Source: Thermodesulfovibrio sp. (GTDB lineage: Bacteria > Nitrospirota > Thermodesulfovibrionia > Thermodesulfovibrionales > UBA6898). From it: 39,904 bases of DNA. Made by a program: the position numbers and the translations under genes. The notes under the pieces are model-generated. The model made no database searches and was not told where the DNA came from. It saw only the letters and a list, made by a program, of their open reading frames with translations. Of this stretch, positions 16,886 to 24,382 are shown in pieces (position 1 is the first letter of the stretch; every line of letters starts with the position of its first letter). The stretch lies in NCBI GenBank assembly GCA_013824615.1, contig PNOC01000031.1:1-39904 (forward strand), given 5' to 3'.

Positions 16886-17266
16886 ATGGTTCACAGACAT
16901 AAGCATGCACTGCAGATGGAAGAAAAAAGACTTAACAATGTTGCAGCAGGACTTGTTTCCGAAAGATTCCCGACGGTTTCGGCCATTGTTATTCATATGA
17001 CCTATTACCGCAAGGCAGTCATTCCCCTCCTGATGGTACGCACCGTCAATATGATTCCCACCACCTATGCCTATTTCAAGATGGACTGCATGGTAAAAGG
17101 CTGCAGCAAGGGCGGCTTTGACCTTACCCCTGTGGTGGCAAATATGGTGAAGAACGGGAAAAAAACATGCAAGGGGTCAATAAAGTGTCACGGTGAGATA
17201 GACACCCTCCCCGCCAGCCATGCAAGTATTGACTATGAGGCAGTTATCGAATATCAGGGGATATAG
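16886..17266 (+). CDS. Conserved hypothetical protein
   Basis: This 126-residue protein is not one I can name. It starts soon after the cold-shock terminator; ATTTTTTTTGGGGGTATC precedes the ATG and offers a weak G-rich site. The middle part carries three Cys (MDCMVKGCSKGG and KKTCKGSIKCHGEID provide four in total), a pattern that could bind metal or form disulfides, and the end is acidic. No signal peptide is seen. A strong terminator follows. Coding potential is supported by the intact frame and conserved-looking Cys spacing. Confidence 0.6.
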   Translation: MVHRHKHALQMEEKRLNNVAAGLVSERFPTVSAIVIHMTYYRKAVIPLLMVRTVNMIPTTYAYFKMDCMVKGCSKGGFDLTPVVANMVKNGKKTCKGSIKCHGEIDTLPASHASIDYEAVIEYQGI

Positions 17267-17290
17267 CCTGTTAAGCGCCAACCGTACCCA

Positions 17291-17328
17291 AAAAAAAGAG
17301 GGGGCAAAAAATGCCCCCTCTTTTTTTT
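17291..17328. terminator. Bidirectional Rho-independent terminator
   Basis: GAGGGGGCA and TGCCCCCTC pair around a short A-rich loop, with a run of A on the left and T on the right. It serves both the hypothetical gene on the plus strand and metF, the last gene of the minus-strand Hdr/Met operon. Confidence 0.93.
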
Positions 17329-17345
17329 ATAACTGCAGACAGCGC

Positions 17346-18326
17346 TTACTCGGCAGGCAGCACCGGTCTCGGGTATAGTCCGGCAGCCTTGACAATCGGC
17401 TCCATTGCAGACTCCCACTCAATGGCCTGAATATGGACCCCCTTTATGCCGGGAATCTCAAGCGCCTGCTGAACAAGTTCGACGGCAATTTTGATACCTT
17501 CCTGTTCCTGAAGTTCACGCATCTTCTTTTTGTCATCCCCTGCAGCAGCCTTGGCCTTGTTCATGCGGTCGATGAGTTCCTTGGGCACGGTGACCCCTGC
17601 AACTGAAGAGTCCATATACTTGAGCATCATGGCACTCTTGGGAACGATTATACCGGCAAGGATGGCTGTTCTTTCATGCAGCCCCAGGTTGCGCGCCTTT
17701 TCCATCTGGGACTTGAAAAGTTCCATATCATAAATGCCCTGAGTCTGAATGAAGTCAGCTCCGGCATCCACCTTTTTCTTGAGATTATAAGGCCGGAAAT
17801 CCATGGGGTCGCCCATCGGCGTCCATGAGGCTCCGATGAAAAACTTCGGGGCAACCTCAAGCTTGTCCCCACCCTGCTGCAGGCCTTCATCCCGCATCTT
17901 TTTCATGATGCCCACGAGTTGGCAGGTGTCCACATCGTAGACGTTTTTGGCCCCGGGATGGCCCTTCAGCTTCCCGGACGCGCCGAACTTCTGATGGTCA
18001 CCGGCAATGCAAAGGCAGTTTTTGAGGCCAAGAGCAGCTGCCCCGAGGAGATCCGCCTGCATGGCGATCCGGTTCCTGTCGCGGCAGGTCATCTGCATGA
18101 CCGGCTCCAATCCTTCACGCTGGGCAATGAACGCAGCTGCGATGCTCGATATGCGGACCACCGCGGTCTGGCAGTCGGTAATATTCGCCGCATCACAGAA
18201 GCCCTTTAACTGCCCTGCCTTATGTATTACCTCATGAGGATCGGCACTCATGGGAGGCCCAAGCTCTGCAGTGACGGCCATCTTGCCACTGGCAATGACT
18301 CTTTCAAGGTTGCTGCCGCTCTTCAT
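17346..18326 (-). CDS. metF: Methylenetetrahydrofolate reductase, large subunit
   Basis: This 326-residue flavoprotein has the MetF TIM-barrel: VTAELGPPMSADPHEV opens the fold, followed by DAANITDCQTAVVRIS, EPVMQMTCRDRNR and CLCIAGDH, all characteristic. It interconverts methylene-THF and methyl-THF, the step that makes the methyl group in the Wood-Ljungdahl pathway. MetF here lies one codon after metV and last in an operon with hdrABC and mvhD, as in Moorella, where the proteins form one complex. That complex has been proposed to couple methylene-THF reduction to a second electron acceptor. The start touches the stop of metV. Confidence 0.93.
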   Translation of the reverse strand: MKSGSNLERVIASGKMAVTAELGPPMSADPHEVIHKAGQLKGFCDAANITDCQTAVVRISSIAAAFIAQREGLEPVMQMTCRDRNRIAMQADLLGAAALGLKNCLCIAGDHQKFGASGKLKGHPGAKNVYDVDTCQLVGIMKKMRDEGLQQGGDKLEVAPKFFIGASWTPMGDPMDFRPYNLKKKVDAGADFIQTQGIYDMELFKSQMEKARNLGLHERTAILAGIIVPKSAMMLKYMDSSVAGVTVPKELIDRMNKAKAAAGDDKKKMRELQEQEGIKIAVELVQQALEIPGIKGVHIQAIEWESAMEPIVKAAGLYPRPVLPAE

Positions 18327-19046
18327 CTATTTGCCCTCCCCCGTTAATGTCGCTTTCTTTTCTTCTTCAGCTTCATACGCCCGAATATGCTCCAGAGAAA
18401 TCCTGCGAGGGCCGCCATGAGTGGCGGTTGACCAGTCACGCGGCGGCTGTACCTCGAAGAGCTTTTCGAGCGTTCCGAGTTTCTTCATCCGCTCAACGAT
18501 CAGGAACCAGGCGCAGTCCGTCTCGCTGCTCACCTCGCATTTGCCCTTATCAGTCCCTCCGCAGGGGCCGTTCATCAGGGACTTTGAGCACCGTACAATA
18601 GGACAGATACCCCCGGTGAGATGCAGAATGCAGTTACCGCATCCACCGCAGAGTTCGACAAAGAAACCTGCTTCAGGAACAGCACCATAAAAGCTGGTAT
18701 TAATACCCGGATATACCGGGATGGCCCCTGCAAGCCGGTCGGCAAGAAAATTGACGCCGACGCCGCAGGCGGTTGAAAGGATGAGATCATAGGTCTTCAC
18801 TTTTTCATCCAGGGGCTCAAAGAACTCCGGCTCGCAGTGGCGCTCAATCCCGGCACTGTCAATCAGCAGGTCCAGCCCTTCCTGCTTGGCCCTCATGCGG
18901 AGCATCGAGGCAAGAAGTTCCGCCTCTTTACTGCCGCCCGCATGGCAGATCGCAACACAGGTGTTGCAGCCATAGACAAGGACCTTCTTGAAGCCCTTCA
19001 CCATGTCCCAGATTTCATCAAATGGTTTTTGCTTGCCTACTATCAT
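18327..19046 (-). CDS. metV: MetV, Fe-S/zinc subunit of methylenetetrahydrofolate reductase
   Basis: This 239-residue protein combines a MetV N-terminal domain (VLVYGCNTCVAICHAGG, DSAGIERHCEPEF, STACGVGVNFLADR) with Cys-rich segments ELCGGCGNCILHLTGGICPIVRCSK and NGPCGGTDKGKCEV. The Cys clusters probably hold Fe-S and zinc sites that link MetF flavin to the Hdr module. Its ATG overlaps the mvhD stop by four bases (ATGA), with AAGGAG inside the mvhD end as ribosome binding site. The pair metV-metF is typical for acetogens and other WL-pathway bacteria. Confidence 0.9.
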   Translation of the reverse strand: MIVGKQKPFDEIWDMVKGFKKVLVYGCNTCVAICHAGGSKEAELLASMLRMRAKQEGLDLLIDSAGIERHCEPEFFEPLDEKVKTYDLILSTACGVGVNFLADRLAGAIPVYPGINTSFYGAVPEAGFFVELCGGCGNCILHLTGGICPIVRCSKSLMNGPCGGTDKGKCEVSSETDCAWFLIVERMKKLGTLEKLFEVQPPRDWSTATHGGPRRISLEHIRAYEAEEEKKATLTGEGK

Positions 19047-19558
19047 TGCTCAGTCACTCCTTTTTCAGACTGCTTGCGGGAAGCAAGCCAAATTGGTGAA
19101 GGGCCGAGGTTGCGGATCCTGTCCACAAACTCATCACACATCTCGGCCCACCGCGGGCCCATAGCCGCCGACAGGTTATACATCTCCAGACGTGCAGGAT
19201 CTATACCGACCTTTTTCAGCAGTGTCTTGACATATTCTATTCTTCTTGCTGCAAACATATTACCTTCCAGGTAATGACATTGTCCCCGTAGTCACCCGGC
19301 GGCAAAGACTCCGTCGACCCCCTTCTCAAAAGCCGAAAGTATATGGATATGGTCCAGTTTCCCTGTACAGGGGAGCCGGATTATCTTTACGCTCGGCGAA
19401 TAAGAAAGACGCATGACACCTGCCAGATCAGCCGCTGCAAAGGCGCAGTAGTGGCAGGCAAAGGCCAGTACATTCGGCGTCCAGTCTGCCGGTGTGTCAT
19501 GCGGGGCCTCAACGGTCGAAACCAGTATCTGTTCAGCTGCTTCTGCAACATCAGCCAT
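19043..19558 (-). CDS. mvhD: MvhD-like electron-transfer subunit, selenocysteine-containing
   Basis: Read through an in-frame TGA at 19294-19292, this is one 171-residue protein. Residues 35-38 are CHYC, residue 64 is Cys, U89 is encoded by the TGA and residue 94 is Cys in QCHYLEGN. MvhD proteins have GCHPGDCHYxEGN here, so the TGA replaces the first of two conserved Cys; VhuD of Methanococcus has a selenocysteine in the corresponding region. Both halves stay in one frame and are intact: the second half has the family ending EYVKTLLKKVGIDPARLEMYNLSA. The start has GAGAGGAG upstream. MvhD holds a [2Fe-2S] cluster and passes electrons to HdrA. Here it lies between hdrA and metV. Confidence 0.88.
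19252..19294 (-). promoter_or_regulatory. UGA selenocysteine codon and candidate bacterial SECIS
   Basis: Twenty-two bases after the TGA begins the loop of a hairpin: ATTACC pairs with GGTAAT around TGGAA (19259-19275). The loop has G in positions 2 and 3. A lower CAA/TTG stem follows beyond a four-by-four internal loop. Distance and shape fit bacterial SECIS rules; SelB binding is inferred. Confidence 0.65.
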
Positions 19559-19591
19559 ATTTCAGGTCTCCTCTCTCAGCATTACTAATAA

Positions 19592-22500
19592 TCAATTAAG
19601 CACTCCGGGTTCAGACTCTACCGCAGCGTCGATCATCGCAAGAATCTGATCGTCACGGAAATTGTTCACCTGGAAGGCCTTTGCAGGACAGATGCCTGCA
19701 CAGATGCCGCAGCCCATACATTTGATCTCATTATGGGAAATTTTTCCGTCCTCGGCAATATACGGGGAACCAAACGGGCAGACCCTGAGACAGCTCAGGC
19801 AGGACATGCAGAGTTCGCGCTTGTGCTTTGCAATGATGCCAGAAACCGCAAGCCGCTTATGGGACAGTACTACCCCTGCCCGCCCTGAGGCTGCAAGGGC
19901 CTGTGTGACCGTCTCGTCGATATTCTTCGGCGCATGACCGAGGCCGGCGACGAAAAGACCCTCGCTGGGAAAGTCCACGGGACGAAGTTTTACGTGGGCC
20001 TCCAGAAAATACCCGTCAGGATTTCTCGTGACCTTATACATGGCCCCGACCTGGTCCGTAGTAGGATGGGGCCGCAGGCCTGTGGAAAGAACGAGCCAGT
20101 CAGCCTCAAGAGACAGCTCCCGGTTCAGCATATAGTCCCAGGTCCTTACCGTCACTTTATTTCCAGACTGTGCGACCTCGGGTTTTCTGTCAACATCATA
20201 ACGGATGAAGATCACCCCCAGATCGCGGGCCTGCTTGTAGAAATCTTCACGCAGGCCATACGTCCTTATGTCGCGGTAAATGATCATCACCTCTGCCTCA
20301 GGATTAAGCTGCTTGACCGCGATTGCATTTTTTACGGCATCCTGGCAGCAGACACGCGAACAGTACTGATTCGGCTCTTCGCGGGAGCCTACGCACTGGA
20401 CCATGATATAGCGCTCACCTGCTTTAGGATTCTCGCCTTCAGCAATCCTCTTTTCGAGCTGCCTCTGGGTGAGCACATTGGGGCTTTGACCATAGAGATA
20501 CTCGGTCGGCTGGTATTCGATACCGCCGGTCGCCAGGATAACGGCGCCGTGCTCCACCGCGCTTCCGTCTGTCAGCAGGGTCTTGAAATTTCCGACAAAC
20601 CCGTCGGTCTGCTTTACCTCGGCACCGGTATGGACCGTGATCCCGGGATGCTCCTTCACCGCCTCGATGCGGTCTTTCAGAAATTCCTGTACATCGAGGC
20701 CTTCCAAAGTCCGGTAAACACCTTTCACCAGTCCGCCGAGTTCACTGTCTTTCTCGACAATATGGACAGGGAACCCCTGATCAGCAAGGGAAAGCGCTGC
20801 CGTCATGCCGGCGATACCTCCGCCGATGATCAGGCATTCAGGTGTAACGCCGACGGTCTCGCTTTTGAGCGGTTCCTGGAGTCTCGATTTCGCAACAGAC
20901 ATCTTGACGATCCCGATCGCCTTTTTCGTGGCAACCTCATTCTGCCCCTTATGGCACCAAGAGCATTGCTCGCGGATGTCGGCAAGGTCAAAGAGGTACT
21001 TGTTCAGGCCTGCCTCCCGGATCGTCTCCTGGAAAAGCTTCTCGTGCGTGCGGGGCGTGCAGGACGCAATAACCACCCTGTTGAGGTTCTGTTCTTTGAT
21101 CGTCTGCTTGATCATGTCCTGGTTGTCCTGGGCGCAGGCGTATATGGTATTCGTAACATACGTAACACCCGGCTGGTCCTTTACCGCAGCCACTACCTCG
21201 TCGATATTTACGGTCGACGAAATGTTCGTACCGCAATGGCAGACAAACACGCCAATCCTCGGCGCTTCTCCGGCCACGTCCTTCTCAGGAGGGAGCTCCT
21301 TTTCGATCGTCTCGGTCCCTCTCGCTTCTGCAAGGAGGGCCATGACACTGCCGGCGACACTGCTGCCCTGCATGACCGTCTCAGGGATATCTTTCGGCCC
21401 CTGGTAGATGCCGGTAACAAAGACGCCCTCGCGGGATGTCCTGACCGGGGCAAAGGGAGATGTCTTTGGAAAGAGGTACGGGGTGGTCTCAATGCCGAAG
21501 GTCTTTGCAAAGGCCTCTGCATCGCAGTGGGGCTGAAAGCCCACGGAGAGAACCACCATGTCGAACTTCTCGGTCATGAGACTGCCATCCTCGGCCGCAT
21601 ATTTCATGAAGAGATTACCGGTCCCCGGTTCTTCGCGGATTGCCGAAACCATGGCCCGCTGATAGCGCACGCCGTATTCATTCTTGGCCCGTTCGACATA
21701 CTTGTCAAAATCCTTGCCAAAGGCCCGCATCTCCATAAAGAAGATTGTCGGCTCTATGTTCTTGTCATGCTCCTTCGCAATGATCGACTGTTTTGTGGCA
21801 TACATGCAGCAGACTGACGAGCACCACGGATTTGCATTGCGGTTGTCACGCGACCCCACGCACTGTATCCAGGCTACCTTGACCGGATGCTTCTGGTCAG
21901 AGGGCCGCTGCACAACCCCTTTGTATGGGCCTGAGGCAGACAGAATGCGCTCGAACTGAATGGACGAGACCACATTCTGCCAGCGGCCGAGGCCAAGTTC
22001 CTGCCTCACCCGGGCATCGTAGAGTTCCAGCCCGGGGCTCAGGATAATCGAGCCGACGTTCAGCTCTATCTCCTTGCCCTTGTCCTCATAATTTATTGCA
22101 CCGGCCTTGCAGGCCTTCTCGCAGAGGCGGCAGCGCTTTTTGTCAGGATCATTAAGACAGATGCATTGGCTTGAGTCAATGGCACGGGTATTGGGGACTG
22201 CCTGAGGAAAGAGCGAGTAAATCGCCTTTCTCTGCCCGAGCTTCTGATCAAAATTGCTCGGGACCTTCTTAGGGCATTTGACCTCGCAATCGCCGCAGCC
22301 CGTACATTTATCTGCATCCACAAACCGGGGAGCAACCTTCACCTTCACCCTGAAATCACCCGCATCCCCCTCAACAGAGATTACCTCTGCAAGGGTATGG
22401 ACATCGATATTGAGATGACGGCCTGCCTCGACCATCTTCGGTGATATCATGCACATGGCGCAGTCGCCGGTCGGAAACGTCTTATCGAGCATAACCATGG

Positions 22501-22642
22501 TGCCGCCGATCGAGGGATCACGCTGGACCATATGGACCTTAAACCCGCTGTCGGCAAGGTCAAGTGCTGCCTGCATGCCGCCAATGCCGCCGCCAACGAT
22601 CAGGACTGAACCGCGTTTTGTTGAATTCGAAAGCAGACTCAT
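19592..22642 (-). CDS. hdrA: Fused HdrA-type flavoprotein with two FAD modules
   Basis: This 1016-residue protein is about 1.5 times longer than archaeal HdrA. Residues 1-450 are an HdrA-like unit with FAD motif VGGGIGGMQAA, the DCAMC pair (C61, C64), and ferredoxin motifs CTGCGDCEVKC and CRLCEKAC. Residues about 460-1016 are a second full HdrA: VCHCGTNISSTVNIDEV, a second FAD motif GGGIAGMTAA, and two C-terminal [4Fe-4S] motifs, CMSCLSCLRVC and CMGCGICAGIC. HdrA is the site of flavin-based electron bifurcation in the family. Its ATG overlaps the hdrB stop. The long ORF on the opposite strand is antisense shadow. Confidence 0.93.
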   Translation of the reverse strand: MSLLSNSTKRGSVLIVGGGIGGMQAALDLADSGFKVHMVQRDPSIGGTMVMLDKTFPTGDCAMCMISPKMVEAGRHLNIDVHTLAEVISVEGDAGDFRVKVKVAPRFVDADKCTGCGDCEVKCPKKVPSNFDQKLGQRKAIYSLFPQAVPNTRAIDSSQCICLNDPDKKRCRLCEKACKAGAINYEDKGKEIELNVGSIILSPGLELYDARVRQELGLGRWQNVVSSIQFERILSASGPYKGVVQRPSDQKHPVKVAWIQCVGSRDNRNANPWCSSVCCMYATKQSIIAKEHDKNIEPTIFFMEMRAFGKDFDKYVERAKNEYGVRYQRAMVSAIREEPGTGNLFMKYAAEDGSLMTEKFDMVVLSVGFQPHCDAEAFAKTFGIETTPYLFPKTSPFAPVRTSREGVFVTGIYQGPKDIPETVMQGSSVAGSVMALLAEARGTETIEKELPPEKDVAGEAPRIGVFVCHCGTNISSTVNIDEVVAAVKDQPGVTYVTNTIYACAQDNQDMIKQTIKEQNLNRVVIASCTPRTHEKLFQETIREAGLNKYLFDLADIREQCSWCHKGQNEVATKKAIGIVKMSVAKSRLQEPLKSETVGVTPECLIIGGGIAGMTAALSLADQGFPVHIVEKDSELGGLVKGVYRTLEGLDVQEFLKDRIEAVKEHPGITVHTGAEVKQTDGFVGNFKTLLTDGSAVEHGAVILATGGIEYQPTEYLYGQSPNVLTQRQLEKRIAEGENPKAGERYIMVQCVGSREEPNQYCSRVCCQDAVKNAIAVKQLNPEAEVMIIYRDIRTYGLREDFYKQARDLGVIFIRYDVDRKPEVAQSGNKVTVRTWDYMLNRELSLEADWLVLSTGLRPHPTTDQVGAMYKVTRNPDGYFLEAHVKLRPVDFPSEGLFVAGLGHAPKNIDETVTQALAASGRAGVVLSHKRLAVSGIIAKHKRELCMSCLSCLRVCPFGSPYIAEDGKISHNEIKCMGCGICAGICPAKAFQVNNFRDDQILAMIDAAVESEPGVLN

Positions 22643-23520
22643 ATCAGTTTCAACTCCTTTAGGAGGCCCATGGCATCAGTAAGATGCCGGTCGACCTGCA
22701 TGGCGATCGGATCAAAGCCCATCGAAAGCCCGATAAGCTCGGTAATGAAATAGACAGGCAACCGCTGTTCTATGCCGTACTTTTTACCTACCTCGTCCTG
22801 GTATGCGTCGAGGTTGAACTGACAGAGTGGACAGGTGGCAACATAACAGTTGGCGCCGCGCGCTGCCGCGTCCTTCATGATCCTTGACATCAGCAGCTGT
22901 GACTCTTCAGCATCATTGACCGAGGCAGAGGCGCCGCAGCAATCGGTTTTATAGCTCCAGTCTATGGTTTCAACCCCGAGGCTCTTGCAGACAATCTCCA
23001 TGCCCTGTGGATTTTCAACATCATCGCTCACCGGAACATCGCAGGGGAAGCGCGTAAGCAGGCAGCCGTAATAGCAGGCGGCCTTCAGCCCTTCGAGCTT
23101 CCTGCCGGCTTTTGCGGCAAGCTCCCCTGAGGTGACCTTAGTTTTGAGTACCTCAAGGATATTCGAGACCTTGATCTTTCCCTCCACCTTCTGGCCGAGT
23201 TCAGCATTTATGGCATTCTTCAGCTCAGGGTCGCAGGAGAGGCGCTGCTGGGACACCAGGGTCCTGCTGTAGCAGGATGAGCAGGGGATCATGATTTCCG
23301 AAAGACCGGTGGCGTCGGCAATGCCCAGGTTGCGTGCAGGAAGTGCGATAGCAAGAAAATCATCGGTCTTGGCAGCCGCAGTCGCCCCGCAGCAGTTCCA
23401 GTCGTCGATCTCTTTCAACTCAATGCCGAGATTGCTGAATACCATTTTACACTGTACATCGTATAACTGGGACGAGGCATGCAGAGAACAACCGGGATAA
23501 TATGCCAGTTCCATGGTCAC
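22639..23520 (-). CDS. hdrB: Heterodisulfide reductase subunit B homologue
   Basis: This 293-residue protein has the two CCG domains of HdrB: YYPGCSLHAS...NCCGATAAA...PCSSC and CYYGCLLTRF...DCCGASASV...CPLC. In methanogens these hold the noncubane [4Fe-4S] clusters that cleave the CoM-CoB heterodisulfide. In bacteria without those coenzymes the substrate is different or the unit only transfers electrons; in this operon it is likely linked to MetFV. The start overlaps the hdrC stop (ATGA), with GGAAGGGGGAG upstream. All visible cluster Cys are present. Confidence 0.93.
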   Translation of the reverse strand: MTMELAYYPGCSLHASSQLYDVQCKMVFSNLGIELKEIDDWNCCGATAAAKTDDFLAIALPARNLGIADATGLSEIMIPCSSCYSRTLVSQQRLSCDPELKNAINAELGQKVEGKIKVSNILEVLKTKVTSGELAAKAGRKLEGLKAACYYGCLLTRFPCDVPVSDDVENPQGMEIVCKSLGVETIDWSYKTDCCGASASVNDAEESQLLMSRIMKDAAARGANCYVATCPLCQFNLDAYQDEVGKKYGIEQRLPVYFITELIGLSMGFDPIAMQVDRHLTDAMGLLKELKLI

Positions 23521-24128
23521 TCCCCCTTCCCCTGCTTTGCCCTGCGATAGAGGGCCTTCACCTCTGCCACATTCTTTACCTTATCAATCTTGAAATGCAT
23601 CCGTTTCTTTTTCGTCATCGTCATACCCAGCTTTGCCTGGGCCTTCATTTCATCAAAAACAGCCTTCAGCCCGCCCTTTTTCAGCTCGTTAATAGCGGTC
23701 TTCGTTTCATAAATCCCCATGCCTTCAATCTCATTAAACCGGCCGTAATGCCCTGCAGCTTTCATAAAAGAACTGTGGAAATCGGCAATGCGCGGCTTGA
23801 GAGGATCAAGGTGGGCCTCTTTGGACATCTGCTTGAGCGTCTCGGTGATGCGGGCCGTCTGAATATTGTTCGGGCAGCGCGTTCCGCAGGTATAACAGGC
23901 AACGCATTGCCAGACCAGGAGATTATTGAGCGCCTCATCCCTGTCGCCAAGGAGGACTGTCCGGACAAGCCTGTCAGGCGTAACCCCCGTCTCTTCGCCC
24001 ACCGGGCAGCCGGCTGCGCATCTGCGGCACTGATAGCAGGCAGAGAGGTTCTGCCCTGATCTCTCCGACACCTCCCGGAGAAGGGATTTAGCCTTTGAAG
24101 TATCATATTTCAACGTGTTCGTTGACAT
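23517..24128 (-). CDS. hdrC: Heterodisulfide reductase subunit C homologue
   Basis: This 203-residue Fe-S protein is the first gene of the operon. It has two [4Fe-4S] motifs: CYQCRRCAAGCPVG near residue 31 and CVACYTCGTRCPNN near residue 75. It lacks membrane helices, so it is the soluble type that connects HdrA and HdrB. AAAAGGAG precedes the start. The upstream region carries a TTGACA box, consistent with a promoter for the six-gene operon. Confidence 0.93.
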   Translation of the reverse strand: MSTNTLKYDTSKAKSLLREVSERSGQNLSACYQCRRCAAGCPVGEETGVTPDRLVRTVLLGDRDEALNNLLVWQCVACYTCGTRCPNNIQTARITETLKQMSKEAHLDPLKPRIADFHSSFMKAAGHYGRFNEIEGMGIYETKTAINELKKGGLKAVFDEMKAQAKLGMTMTKKKRMHFKIDKVKNVAEVKALYRRAKQGKGE

Positions 24129-24208
24129 AACCTGCTCCTTTTCCCGGCATGTTGAGTTCTGCAGAGAAGAACGTGCGATTCATGACTCATGCTGAGGACG
24201 CAATACAT

Positions 24209-24238
24209 AATAATTGCTAATATTATTATAAATGTCAA
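24209..24238 (-). promoter_or_regulatory. Candidate promoter of the hdr-met operon
   Basis: A perfect TTGACA lies at 24238-24233 on the minus strand, followed after 17-18 bases by AATTAT/ATTATT in a very AT-rich stretch. Transcription would begin some 80 bases before hdrC. Confidence 0.5.
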
Positions 24239-24382
24239 CACGCCTTATATTCAATAAAATATTTCCCTGCTTACGGATCCCGCAGAATAGGATACAATAG
24301 GTACATGCCGGCATGTAAAGCCCTGCCGGACTGTCAACTGGAAGTGGCCCGACCTTAATAATAAAAGATCCGGAGGTACAAA

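Noticed and set aside
19043-19558. mvhD as two separate genes or a frameshifted pseudogene
   Set aside because: Both parts are in one frame with only the TGA between them, the stop sits on a conserved Cys, and a SECIS-like hairpin follows.
19934-21817. A 627-residue open frame antisense to hdrA
   Set aside because: It has no recognisable domain, lies fully inside the well-supported hdrA gene, and long antisense frames are common in GC-biased codon usage.
24270-24298. Promoter for the pgk-like gene (CTTACG and TACAAT)
   Set aside because: The -10-like box is fair but the -35 match is too weak to support a feature.
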